DNA of 5,667 nucleotides from an uncultured Clostridia bacterium (GTDB taxonomy: Bacteria; Bacillota; Clostridia; TANB77; CAG-508), in assembly GCA_949448405.1 (NCBI GenBank), contig CASTFX010000085.1:1-5667 (forward strand). The letters are read 5' to 3'. A program made the translations under genes and the position numbers. The number at the start of each line of letters is the position of its first letter. Position 1 is the stretch's first letter. A model generated the notes under the pieces. It ran no database searches, was not told the origin of the DNA, and saw only the letters and a program-made list of their open reading frames with translations. Positions 1 to 5,487 of this stretch are shown here, piece after piece.

Positions 1-80
1 GTAACACTTCCAATTGCAAAAGTTTCATCTACTGCTTTATGCATAGCATCAATTGAAACTTTTGCAATTGGAAGTGTTAC
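1..80. repeat. Perfect 27-bp inverted repeat at the window edge
   Basis: Bases 1-27 are the exact reverse complement of bases 54-80, with a 26-base loop (28-53). The right arm is genuine dapL coding sequence (VTLPIAKVS). The left arm begins at base 1 of the window and replaces the expected dapL continuation. The inner end of the pairing, TGAAA in coding sense, is what the gene would read anyway at Asp-Glu-Met, so a short microhomology may have primed a fold-back. The likely origin is a chimeric read or contig end, not a biological repeat. Confidence 0.85.
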
Positions 81-209
81 ATCTCCAATTCCAAGCTTTA
101 TAATATCTGCATCTGGGTGTTTTCTTCTGTATTCTTCTGTTCTTTTTGTTATTTCTGAGAACAAATAGCTTTGTTTTATATCGAAAAAGTTTTCATTAAC
201 ATTTATCAT
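1..209 (-). CDS. dapL: LL-diaminopimelate aminotransferase, N-terminal part (runs off window)
   Basis: This is the first ~62 residues of the PLP-dependent enzyme that transaminates tetrahydrodipicolinate with glutamate to give LL-diaminopimelate, in lysine and cell-wall precursor synthesis. The reading begins MINVNENFFDIKQSYLFSEI and continues with PDADIIKLGIGDVTLPIAK and DAMHKAVDE (residues 32-62), the typical DapL start. The PLP-binding lysine lies far downstream and is not in the window. The ATG (207-209) directly abuts the dapF stop codon (210-212). A weak Shine-Dalgarno AAAGGA (221-226) sits 11 bases upstream inside dapF, so translation is probably coupled. After Glu62 the family would continue with Met and then an ETFRGYGPEQGY-like stretch. 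Here it reads TFAIGSV instead, because bases 1-27 are an inverted copy of 54-80. I regard those last residues as artefactual. Identification is confident; the 3' edge is not trustworthy. Confidence 0.9.
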   Translation of the reverse strand, partial: MINVNENFFDIKQSYLFSEITKRTEEYRRKHPDADIIKLGIGDVTLPIAKVSIDAMHKAVDETFAIGSV

Positions 210-1064
210 TTACTTATATTTCCTTTCATCAAATTCGCCTTCAAATACTATTTTTGCTGCTCCTGTCATATATACTCTGTCATCCCATTTTATATTAAGT
301 TCTCCACCTAGTAATTTTACTTTTATATCTTCTCCTTCATTTACAACTCCATTTATAGTACAAGCTACACAAACTGCTGAGGCTCCTGTTCCACAAGCTA
401 ATGTTTCTCCCGCTCCTCTTTCCCATACTCTCATTTTTACAGTATTTCTATCTAGTATTTCAATAAATTCGATATTTGCTTTTTTAGGAAAATGCTCATC
501 TATCTCTAAAATGCTTCCATATTTTTGTATATCAAAATTATCTACATTGTCTACAATAGTTATTGCATGCGGATTTCCCATTGATATACAAGTAAAAATA
601 AATTCTTTATCTAAAGCTTTTATCTTTAAATCTTTAACTGGATTCTCTTTTGATATTACTGGTATATCGATTGGATTAAATATTGGATTTCCCATATCTA
701 CTGTAACTGTTTCCACCTCTCCATCTTTTATATGTAGCTTCAGTTCTTTAACTCCTGCTAAGGTTTCAATTCTAAGATTTGTTTTAGTTGTAAGTCCTTT
801 ATCATATACAAACTTCCCAACACATCTTATACCATTTCCACACATTTCTGCTTCTGTTCCATCTTGATTAAACATTTTCATTTTGAAATCTTCTGTCTTA
901 CTTTTGCAGATTAAAATAAGACCATCTGAGCCTATGCCAAAATGCCTATTACTGATAATTTTAGCTAGGTGTGATATGTCATTGACTTCTGTTTCTTTCA
1001 TTTGGGTACAGTCAATATAGACATAGTCATTACCTAGCCCTTGCATTTTTGTAAATTTTATCAT
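210..1064 (-). CDS. dapF: Diaminopimelate epimerase
   Basis: This cytoplasmic, cofactor-independent racemase interconverts LL- and meso-diaminopimelate, the last step before meso-DAP is used for peptidoglycan or decarboxylated to lysine. It has 284 residues, a normal length for the family. The N-terminus has the substrate-binding GLGNDY (residues 9-14). The first catalytic cysteine is Cys75 in MCGNGIRC (74-81). The second is Cys224 in ERGAGETLACGTG (215-227). Conserved asparagines lie in GNP (125-127 and 163-165). All key residues are present, so it should be active. The ATG at 1062-1064 is preceded by AGAGGTGA (1071-1078), 6 bases away. dapL follows with no spacer, so the two consecutive enzymes of the aminotransferase pathway are probably made from one message starting at the promoter near 1131-1159. 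No leader long enough for a lysine riboswitch is visible. Confidence 0.97.
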   Translation of the reverse strand: MIKFTKMQGLGNDYVYIDCTQMKETEVNDISHLAKIISNRHFGIGSDGLILICKSKTEDFKMKMFNQDGTEAEMCGNGIRCVGKFVYDKGLTTKTNLRIETLAGVKELKLHIKDGEVETVTVDMGNPIFNPIDIPVISKENPVKDLKIKALDKEFIFTCISMGNPHAITIVDNVDNFDIQKYGSILEIDEHFPKKANIEFIEILDRNTVKMRVWERGAGETLACGTGASAVCVACTINGVVNEGEDIKVKLLGGELNIKWDDRVYMTGAAKIVFEGEFDERKYK

Positions 1065-1130
1065 AATTTTTCACCTCTATATTAGGTATTAATCATTTTT
1101 GGAAAATATAGTCATATTTCTCCAAACGTT

Positions 1131-1159
1131 ATTATACCATATGATGTGTAGTATGAAAA
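1131..1159 (-). promoter_or_regulatory. Predicted sigma-A promoter for dapF-dapL
   Basis: On the minus strand a perfect TATAAT -10 box (1131-1136) is preceded by TGG, giving an extended -10 (TGGTATAAT). A weak -35, TTTTCA (1154-1159), lies 17 bases upstream. Transcription would start near 1124, leaving a leader of about 60 bases before the dapF ATG. It is inferred from consensus match and position only. Confidence 0.65.
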
Positions 1160-1225
1160 GGTTATTATTCAAATTTTTATAAAATTAAAGAAAGCATATA
1201 TATTTTCTCTTATTTCAAATATAAG

Positions 1226-1254
1226 TTGTAAGTTTTGCTATTTTGTGTTATTAT
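1226..1254 (+). promoter_or_regulatory. Predicted sigma-A promoter for lemA-htpX
   Basis: TTGTAA (1226-1231) and TATTAT (1249-1254) are separated by 17 bases, and TG at 1246-1247 makes an extended -10. Transcription would start near 1261, with AAGGAGGA (1277-1284) as the ribosome binding site 6 bases before the lemA ATG. The remainder of the divergent gap (1081-1290) is A/T-rich sequence in which I see only this promoter and the opposing dapF one. Confidence 0.6.
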
Positions 1255-1290
1255 ATATATGTAGTTTTAATTATTTAAGGAGGAATTTTT

Positions 1291-1845
1291 ATGTGGATAG
1301 CACTTATAGTTGTAGTTTTAATAGTCCTTTGGATTATCTTTTCATATAATGGTTTAATTAGAAGAAAAATGAAGGTTGAAAACTCTTGGGGACAAATCGA
1401 TGTTCAATTACAAAGAAGATTTGATTTAATCCCTAATTTAGTTAATTGTGTTAAAGGATATATGGAACATGAAAAAGATACATTAACAAAAGTTACTGAA
1501 CTTAGAACTTCTTGGGCAAATGCAGGAAGTATTGGAGAAAAAGTTGAGTTAGATAATCAACTTTCTGGAGCTTTAAAAACAATTATGGCAGTTTCTGAAA
1601 ACTACCCAGATTTAAAAGCAAACCAAAACTTTTCTGAATTACAAGAAGAATTAAGAAATACAGAAAATAAAATTGCTTATTCAAGACAATTTTATAATGA
1701 CAGTGTTACAATGTACAATACAGCAATCAGAGTATTCCCAACTAGTATAATCGCTTCAATATTCCATTTCACAGCTGAAAAATTATTTGTTGTAACAGAT
1801 GAAGAGACTAGAAAAAATGTTAAAGTAGATTTTGGAAATAATTAG
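1291..1845 (+). CDS. lemA: LemA family membrane-anchored protein
   Basis: This is a 184-residue LemA protein, the usual length. One N-terminal membrane segment (about residues 2-19, hydrophobic, followed by GLIRRKMK) anchors it. By the positive-inside rule the short N-terminus would be outside and the helical domain cytoplasmic, though topology in this family has been argued both ways. The signature is NSWGQIDVQLQRRFDLIPNL (31-50), followed by VNCVKGYMEHEKDTL (51-65). The rest is long amphipathic helices with NTENKIAYSRQFYNDSV (123-139) and the family's conserved FPTSIIASIF (149-158). The molecular function is unsettled; the family was named for a Listeria antigen presented to T cells. The strong AAGGAGGA site fixes the ATG. 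htpX follows 82 bases later on the same strand, a pairing seen in many bacteria that suggests a shared role in membrane-protein quality control. Confidence 0.93.
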   Translation: MWIALIVVVLIVLWIIFSYNGLIRRKMKVENSWGQIDVQLQRRFDLIPNLVNCVKGYMEHEKDTLTKVTELRTSWANAGSIGEKVELDNQLSGALKTIMAVSENYPDLKANQNFSELQEELRNTENKIAYSRQFYNDSVTMYNTAIRVFPTSIIASIFHFTAEKLFVVTDEETRKNVKVDFGNN

Positions 1846-1857
1846 TCACAAAATTTT

Positions 1858-1900
1858 AAGCCAGTCTAAACATATCTTTATGGTATTTTAGCTGGCTTTT
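1858..1900 (+). terminator. Hairpin between lemA and htpX, possible weak terminator or attenuator
   Basis: AAGCCAG-T-CTAAA (1858-1870) pairs with TTTAGCTGGCTT (1887-1898), giving a 12-bp stem with one bulged base and a 16-base loop, followed by only a short T run (1897-1900). The weak U-tract suggests partial termination, or an RNA stabiliser that lets lemA be made in excess of htpX. TGGC (1893-1896) can alternatively pair with GCCA (1901-1904), so the two folds exclude each other. No regulatory ligand or leader peptide is apparent. Confidence 0.5.
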
Positions 1901-1927
1901 GCCAAATACTATTATAGGAGGTTTTAT

Positions 1928-2818
1928 ATGTACGAAGATATACGTTCTAATAAAATTAAAACAGGTGTCATCATTTCTATATTTATAATTGTTATTTCTT
2001 TAATTCTATATTATATATGTATGGCATTTGATATGGGACCTATTTCTATTATAATAGCTTTATCAATTTCAATTATTACTTCTTGGGCTTCATATTATAA
2101 TAGTGATAAAATTATTTTGTCTATGTCTAAAGCAAGACCTGCAACACACGAAGAAAACCAAAAACTAGTAAATATTTTAGATGCACTTGTTGTAAGTTCC
2201 GGACTTGGTGTAACACCAAAGCTATATATTATTAATGATGCTCAACCAAACGCTTTTGCAACTGGTCGTGACCCAGAACATTCTGTTATCTGTGTTACAA
2301 CTGGTTTATTAGAAAAATTAGACTACTATGAGTTAGAAGGAGTTGTAGGACATGAGCTTGCTCACATTGCAAATTATGATATACGTCTTTCTGCTGTTGT
2401 TACTGTAATGGTTAGTTTCATAGTAATTCTTTCAGATTTTTTCACAAGAACTTTTATGAGAGGGAGAAGAAGTTCTAATAGCGATGATAATAATGGAAAT
2501 ACAATTCTTATGCTTATCGGTCTTGTATTTCTAATACTTGCACCAATATTTGGTAAGCTTGCTCAACTTGCCATTTCAAGACGTAGAGAATTTTTAGCTG
2601 ATAGTACTTCTGCAAAATATACAAGAAATCCAGATGCCTTAATTTCTGCTCTTGAAAAAATTTGTAGTGACCCAAATGAGCTTAAATCAGCTAATAAATC
2701 AACTGCTCATATGTATATTTCTAGTCCATTTAGAGATAAAAAAATAGAAAAGTCTAGTATATGGTCAACACATCCTAGCCTAGATGAAAGAGTTAATGCT
2801 CTAAGGAATTTAAAATAA
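1928..2818 (+). CDS. htpX: HtpX-type membrane zinc metalloprotease (M48 family)
   Basis: This integral membrane protease is involved in turnover of misfolded or damaged membrane proteins. It has 296 residues, close to family length. Hydrophobic segments lie at about 12-34, 38-56, 154-172 and 192-216, with a short basic/Asn-Asp-rich loop between the last two (177-191). The zinc motif HELAH (142-146) supplies His142 and His146 as ligands and Glu143 as catalytic base. The third ligand is Glu221 in SRRREFLADSTSAKYT (217-232). The substrate-proximal QPNAFATG (106-113) and the C-terminal STHPSLDERVNAL (280-292) are characteristic, so the catalytic set is complete. AGGAGG (1916-1921), 6 bases before the ATG, fixes the start. 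It lies downstream of lemA, probably in one transcription unit, with the intervening hairpin possibly lowering its expression. Transcription likely ends in the structure starting four bases after its stop. Confidence 0.95.
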   Translation: MYEDIRSNKIKTGVIISIFIIVISLILYYICMAFDMGPISIIIALSISIITSWASYYNSDKIILSMSKARPATHEENQKLVNILDALVVSSGLGVTPKLYIINDAQPNAFATGRDPEHSVICVTTGLLEKLDYYELEGVVGHELAHIANYDIRLSAVVTVMVSFIVILSDFFTRTFMRGRRSSNSDDNNGNTILMLIGLVFLILAPIFGKLAQLAISRRREFLADSTSAKYTRNPDALISALEKICSDPNELKSANKSTAHMYISSPFRDKKIEKSSIWSTHPSLDERVNALRNLK

Positions 2819-2822
2819 TATA

Positions 2823-2960
2823 AAAAAAGAATATTTTAAAATTTCGTGCTTTGGTGTCGCAACCACCAATTTAAAATTATTGGTTGGTTGCTCCAATCGC
2901 CCTCCGCTTTGCTTCGGTTGGTCGCTTACGCAGCACTTCAATTTTGAAACATTCTTTTTT
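2823..2960. terminator. Large imperfect inverted repeat, bidirectional terminator between htpX and tatD
   Basis: Bases 2823-2850 pair with 2932-2960. Six A opposite six T and GAAT/ATTC close the base. One mismatch (2833/2950) and one possible G-U (2837/2946) follow, then AAAATT/AATTTT, a small internal loop, and GTGCT/AGCAC at the top. On the plus strand the stem ends in ATTCTTTTTT (2951-2960), serving htpX. On the minus strand A2822-2828 becomes a run of seven T, serving tatD. The stem starts four bases after the htpX stop. A working two-way terminator is an inference from position and T-tracts. At about 140 bases with a branched interior it is much larger than an ordinary terminator. Confidence 0.7.
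2851..2931. other. G+C-rich branched core inside the intergenic inverted repeat
   Basis: Two further hairpins sit inside the outer stem. The first pairs 2859-2870 (GCAACC-ACCAAT) with 2879-2891 (ATTGGTTGGTTGC): 12 bp with one bulged T and an 8-base loop. The second pairs CCAA (2893-2896) with TTGG (2918-2921) and CCG (2904-2906) with CGG (2915-2917), with seven unpaired bases on one side. The stretch 2889-2936 is visibly G+C-rich, with repeated CGC, compared with A/T-rich surroundings. No open reading frame, promoter or transposase is present. It could be a small dispersed palindromic element (MITE-like) or a structured RNA segment; I cannot tell which. Confidence 0.45.
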
Positions 2961-3017
2961 CTTTGAATTATGCATCTCAATTTTTTAAATAGTTTATTTT
3001 TTAGTATCTATTTACTT

Positions 3018-3800
3018 TTATTTCATTCCAAATATTCTCTTTCCATTTTCATATGTTATTCTAGCCACTTCTTCTACTGGCATTTCTTTAACTGAAGCAA
3101 TTTTTTCTGCTATATACTTTACATTCCTCGAGTCGTTTCTCTTTCCTCTATTTGGTTCAGGACTAAGGTAAGGGCAGTCTGTTTCAATTAAAATCCTATC
3201 ATTTGGAACCATTCCAATAATCTCATTTGCATTTTTTGAACTTTTAAAAGTTACAGCTCCTGCAAAAGAAATGTAAAATCCTGCCTCTAATCCTGCTTTT
3301 ACTAAATCCCTATTTAACTGGCAACAATGCAAAATTCCTTTCTTCTCTGGCACAACTTTACCTTTTAATATTTCTATAGTTTCCATTATTGCATCTCTTG
3401 AATGTATAACTATTGGAAGATTAAGTTCATTTGCAAGTTTTATCTGTTCTAAAAAAGCATATCTTTGCAATTCTTTTTGGTCTTTTACCCAATGATTATC
3501 TAATCCTATCTCTCCTATTGCAACTATTTTTTCATTTTTATTTACAATCCCTTTTATCTGACTTATTTGTTTACTTATTTCTTCTTCATTCTCTGCTATT
3601 TCATTTGGATGAACTCCCACTGCTGCATATATAAAATCATATTTTTTAGCAAGTTCAATAGCTTTTTTAGAATTTTCTACATTATCTCCTACTACAACTG
3701 TATTCTCTACACCTGCTTCAAATATCTTTTTAATTATCTCTTCTCTATCCTCATCAAATTGTTCATCATTATAATGTGAATGTGTATCAAATAATTTCAT
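3018..3800 (-). CDS. tatD: TatD family metal-dependent hydrolase
   Basis: This is a 260-residue cytoplasmic TIM-barrel hydrolase of the TatD/YcfH group, whose members act as metal-dependent deoxyribonucleases; the substrate of this copy is unknown. Metal ligands follow family order: His7 and His9 in FDTHSHYND (4-12), Glu97 in GEIGLD (96-101), His133 in VIHSRDA (131-137), His158 in LHCCQ (157-161) and Asp208 in ETDCPYLSPEP (206-216). HCCQLN and TDCPY differ slightly from the more frequent HCFSG and TDSPY, but the ligands are intact. I start at the ATG 3798-3800, where the protein begins MKLFDTHSH and GGAGAGG (3809-3815) lies 8 bases upstream. An in-frame TTG at 3840-3842 would add 14 residues, but these are the out-of-frame end of acpS. 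The start lies four bases after the restored acpS stop, so translation is probably coupled. Confidence 0.93.
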   Translation of the reverse strand: MKLFDTHSHYNDEQFDEDREEIIKKIFEAGVENTVVVGDNVENSKKAIELAKKYDFIYAAVGVHPNEIAENEEEISKQISQIKGIVNKNEKIVAIGEIGLDNHWVKDQKELQRYAFLEQIKLANELNLPIVIHSRDAIMETIEILKGKVVPEKKGILHCCQLNRDLVKAGLEAGFYISFAGAVTFKSSKNANEIIGMVPNDRILIETDCPYLSPEPNRGKRNDSRNVKYIAEKIASVKEMPVEEVARITYENGKRIFGMK

Positions 3801-3804
3801 TTTC

Positions 3805-4180
3805 TTAACCTCTCCATACTGCTGTAACCATTGCAACAGCAAACTCCTTGCAATGTGATATACTAATATCTATCTCTTCTAAATCTTTAGGCTCTTTATT
3901 TAAAAACTTTACTACTGGCCTTCCGTTCTTTAGTATTTACGATTTCTACGTCCTTCCATGTAAGTTCAAATTTATTCTCTAATTTATTAGATATAGCCTT
4001 AAATATTGCTTCTTTTGCTGCAAACCTTGCTGCATAATGCTGATACTTAGCATTTCTTTTAGTTTCACAATATTCTATTTCGCTTTCATTGTATATCTCA
4101 TTTACAAATTTTTTACTTTCATCCACTGATTTTTTTACTCTGTCTATCTCTATGATATCTGTTCCGCAAGTTACTTTCAT
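3805..4180 (-). pseudogene. acpS: Holo-[acyl-carrier-protein] synthase, interrupted by a single-base frameshift
   Basis: AcpS moves 4'-phosphopantetheine from CoA onto apo-acyl carrier protein, switching on fatty acid synthesis. The reading from ATG 4178-4180 gives GTDIIEIDRV (6-15, metal-binding Asp8) and ARFAAKEAIFKA (51-62, metal-binding Glu57), typical of the family. It leaves the family pattern after Lys84 and stops at 3896-3898 with only 94 residues. Skipping one base near 3926-3928 restores GRPVVKFLNKEP and then DISISHCKEFAVAMVTAVW, the conserved AcpS C-terminus. That gives 124 residues ending at TAA 3805-3807, the normal family length. The restored frame has no other stops, so the lesion is recent or a sequencing/assembly error; I favour error because AcpS is usually essential. 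The site AAAGGAGA (4186-4193) overlaps the stop of the preceding gene, and tatD follows four bases after the restored stop. Confidence 0.9.
3809..3815 (-). promoter_or_regulatory. Ribosome binding site that sets the tatD start
   Basis: GGAGAGG on the minus strand lies 8 bases before ATG 3798-3800 and inside the last codons of acpS (Trp-Arg-Gly). The alternative TTG at 3840-3842 has AAGGAGT almost touching it, too close for normal initiation, which favours the ATG. Confidence 0.75.
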
Positions 4181-4191
4181 TTCTGTCTCCT

Positions 4192-5430
4192 TTAATAATA
4201 CCTTAATTTGTATAATATATAAAAGTTTATTATATTTCCTATAACTGATATTATAAGTAATATCAGAATTATTTTATTAAACTTTTCATTATCTTTTACT
4301 CTAAAATCTTTATACAATAAGTCATAGTGCCTTTTTGCTTTCTCATATGTTTCACTTAAATCTAAAACTTTTTCTAATTCTTTATATATTAATATTCCAT
4401 TATCATCATTTGTTATCTCATGTATCCATATATCATTTGTAAAATTAATAAATTTTTCTTTTGTATGTACTGCCTTTTTTTTGCTCTGAAACTCGCTTAT
4501 CAGTTTTTTAATATATAATTTTTTATATAATGAAAAAATATATGTATAAAAATATTCATTCTCAAATTGAAAAGGTAAGTTTGTATAATTCACTGTATTT
4601 ATGCTAGATGCTATCAAATTCATTCCTGCACTACTTATTCCAATTTTAATATATTTTCCTAAATTTACGGTACTCAATCTTTCATTATCAAAGCTAGAAT
4701 TGAATTCACTATTTAACACATTTGCAAACTTAAAAAATTCTTTTTCTATTTCTATAAATTCATGTCTATCATTCCAGTATTCTTGATCTATACAAGCATA
4801 TGAATAAATTAAAAATCTATTTGTGTCTATATCAATTTTCTTTGAACTCGCTGTACTTCCTGTAAGTTCTTTTATTAGTTCTGATAACTTCTTTATATCA
4901 CTAAAAGTTCCTGTTTGTATTTTTATTTTACTACTACTTAAACCTTCATTTGCTTCTGAATTTATATCCCTAAATTTATAATTAAAATTTAATAAATCTG
5001 AAAACTTATTTGTATCTTCAATATTAGTTTTTAATACTAAAAAGCATATTCCTGTATTAAAACATATTAACTCTATCTTTTCTATCTTAAAAAATATTCC
5101 ATCCTCTTCAGTCTTTGCTTGTACGTCATGTCCCATATTATATTCAAAAATTGTACATGGTGTTTGGGATAACATATTTGATTGTACTGTCATTCCTAAT
5201 GAATTGAATGCTTTATAATTGCTTTCTGCAAATCCAAAACTCCTAAACATATAATCTCTTATTGTTGGAAGGAAATAATTGTACATGCTAGCATTTTTCC
5301 TTTTTTCAAACAGTTTTAAAGTACACCTTCTATTTTTAAGTAAGCTTTGCATATATCCGTTATATTTTTCTTCTTTTACTACATATGGATATATAAAATA
5401 GCTATAACTATATTTTATCTTTAGTTCCAT
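4192..5430 (-). CDS. Uncharacterised 412-residue protein with a C-terminal membrane anchor
   Basis: I do not recognise a family. The protein begins MELKIKYSYSYFIYPYVVKE and has an aromatic-rich first third containing NYFLPTIRDYMFRSFGF (51-67). A mixed middle region includes a Ser/Thr-Lys stretch (about 164-198). A helical part follows with EYFYTYIFSLYKKLYIKKLI (292-311) and charged helices at about 339-380. It ends with a single strongly hydrophobic segment (about 385-407) and a short basic tail (KLRYY), so a tail-anchored protein with a large cytoplasmic domain is likely. The layout of a helical domain before a terminal membrane segment loosely recalls CorA-like proteins, but I see no GMN motif and do not assign it. 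The start is ATG 5428-5430, with AGGAAGG nearby (5439-5445). An in-frame TTG at 5467-5469 adds 13 residues but lies in the loop of a palindrome and lacks a ribosome site. Its stop is 11 bases from acpS, suggesting co-transcription. Confidence 0.8.
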   Translation of the reverse strand: MELKIKYSYSYFIYPYVVKEEKYNGYMQSLLKNRRCTLKLFEKRKNASMYNYFLPTIRDYMFRSFGFAESNYKAFNSLGMTVQSNMLSQTPCTIFEYNMGHDVQAKTEEDGIFFKIEKIELICFNTGICFLVLKTNIEDTNKFSDLLNFNYKFRDINSEANEGLSSSKIKIQTGTFSDIKKLSELIKELTGSTASSKKIDIDTNRFLIYSYACIDQEYWNDRHEFIEIEKEFFKFANVLNSEFNSSFDNERLSTVNLGKYIKIGISSAGMNLIASSINTVNYTNLPFQFENEYFYTYIFSLYKKLYIKKLISEFQSKKKAVHTKEKFINFTNDIWIHEITNDDNGILIYKELEKVLDLSETYEKAKRHYDLLYKDFRVKDNEKFNKIILILLIISVIGNIINFYILYKLRYY

Positions 5431-5438
5431 TATTTCTT

Positions 5439-5445
5439 CCTTCCT
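5439..5445 (-). promoter_or_regulatory. Ribosome binding site that sets the start of the 412-residue protein
   Basis: AGGAAGG on the minus strand ends 8 bases before ATG 5428-5430. The match to the anti-Shine-Dalgarno is moderate, but it is the only candidate near a possible start. The upstream TTG at 5467-5469 has none. Confidence 0.55.
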
Positions 5446-5456
5446 CTTATGAAAAT

Positions 5457-5481
5457 CAGTATAATGCAAAGCATTATACTG
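5457..5481. repeat. Perfect 11-bp palindrome with 3-base loop, possible operator or intercistronic hairpin
   Basis: CAGTATAATGC (5457-5467) and GCATTATACTG (5471-5481) are exact inverted copies around AAA. The palindrome sits in the 57-base gap between the WG-repeat gene and the 412-residue gene, just upstream of the latter's ribosome site. Each arm contains TATAAT, one per strand, but neither has a convincing -35 box at the right distance. It could be a repressor operator, a stabilising hairpin in a joint message, or a weak terminator; the following T run (minus-strand ATTTTC) is poor. Function is not determined. Confidence 0.55.
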
Positions 5482-5487
5482 TTTCTA

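Noticed and set aside
511..867. 118-codon open frame on the plus strand opposite dapF
   Set aside because: It is fully antisense to a clear dapF with all catalytic motifs. Its product is a Ser/Ile/Phe-rich shadow of the opposite strand with no ribosome site.
1065..1130. Lysine riboswitch in the dapF leader
   Set aside because: The predicted leader is about 60 bases, far too short for the lysine aptamer, and contains no strong stems.
3431..3779. Two overlapping plus-strand open frames opposite tatD
   Set aside because: They are Phe/Leu/Ile-rich translations of the antisense of A-rich tatD coding sequence. They overlap each other and have no ribosome binding site or family resemblance.
4601..4786. 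61-codon plus-strand open frame opposite the 412-residue gene
   Set aside because: It is an antisense shadow with no ribosome site and lies wholly within a long coding frame.
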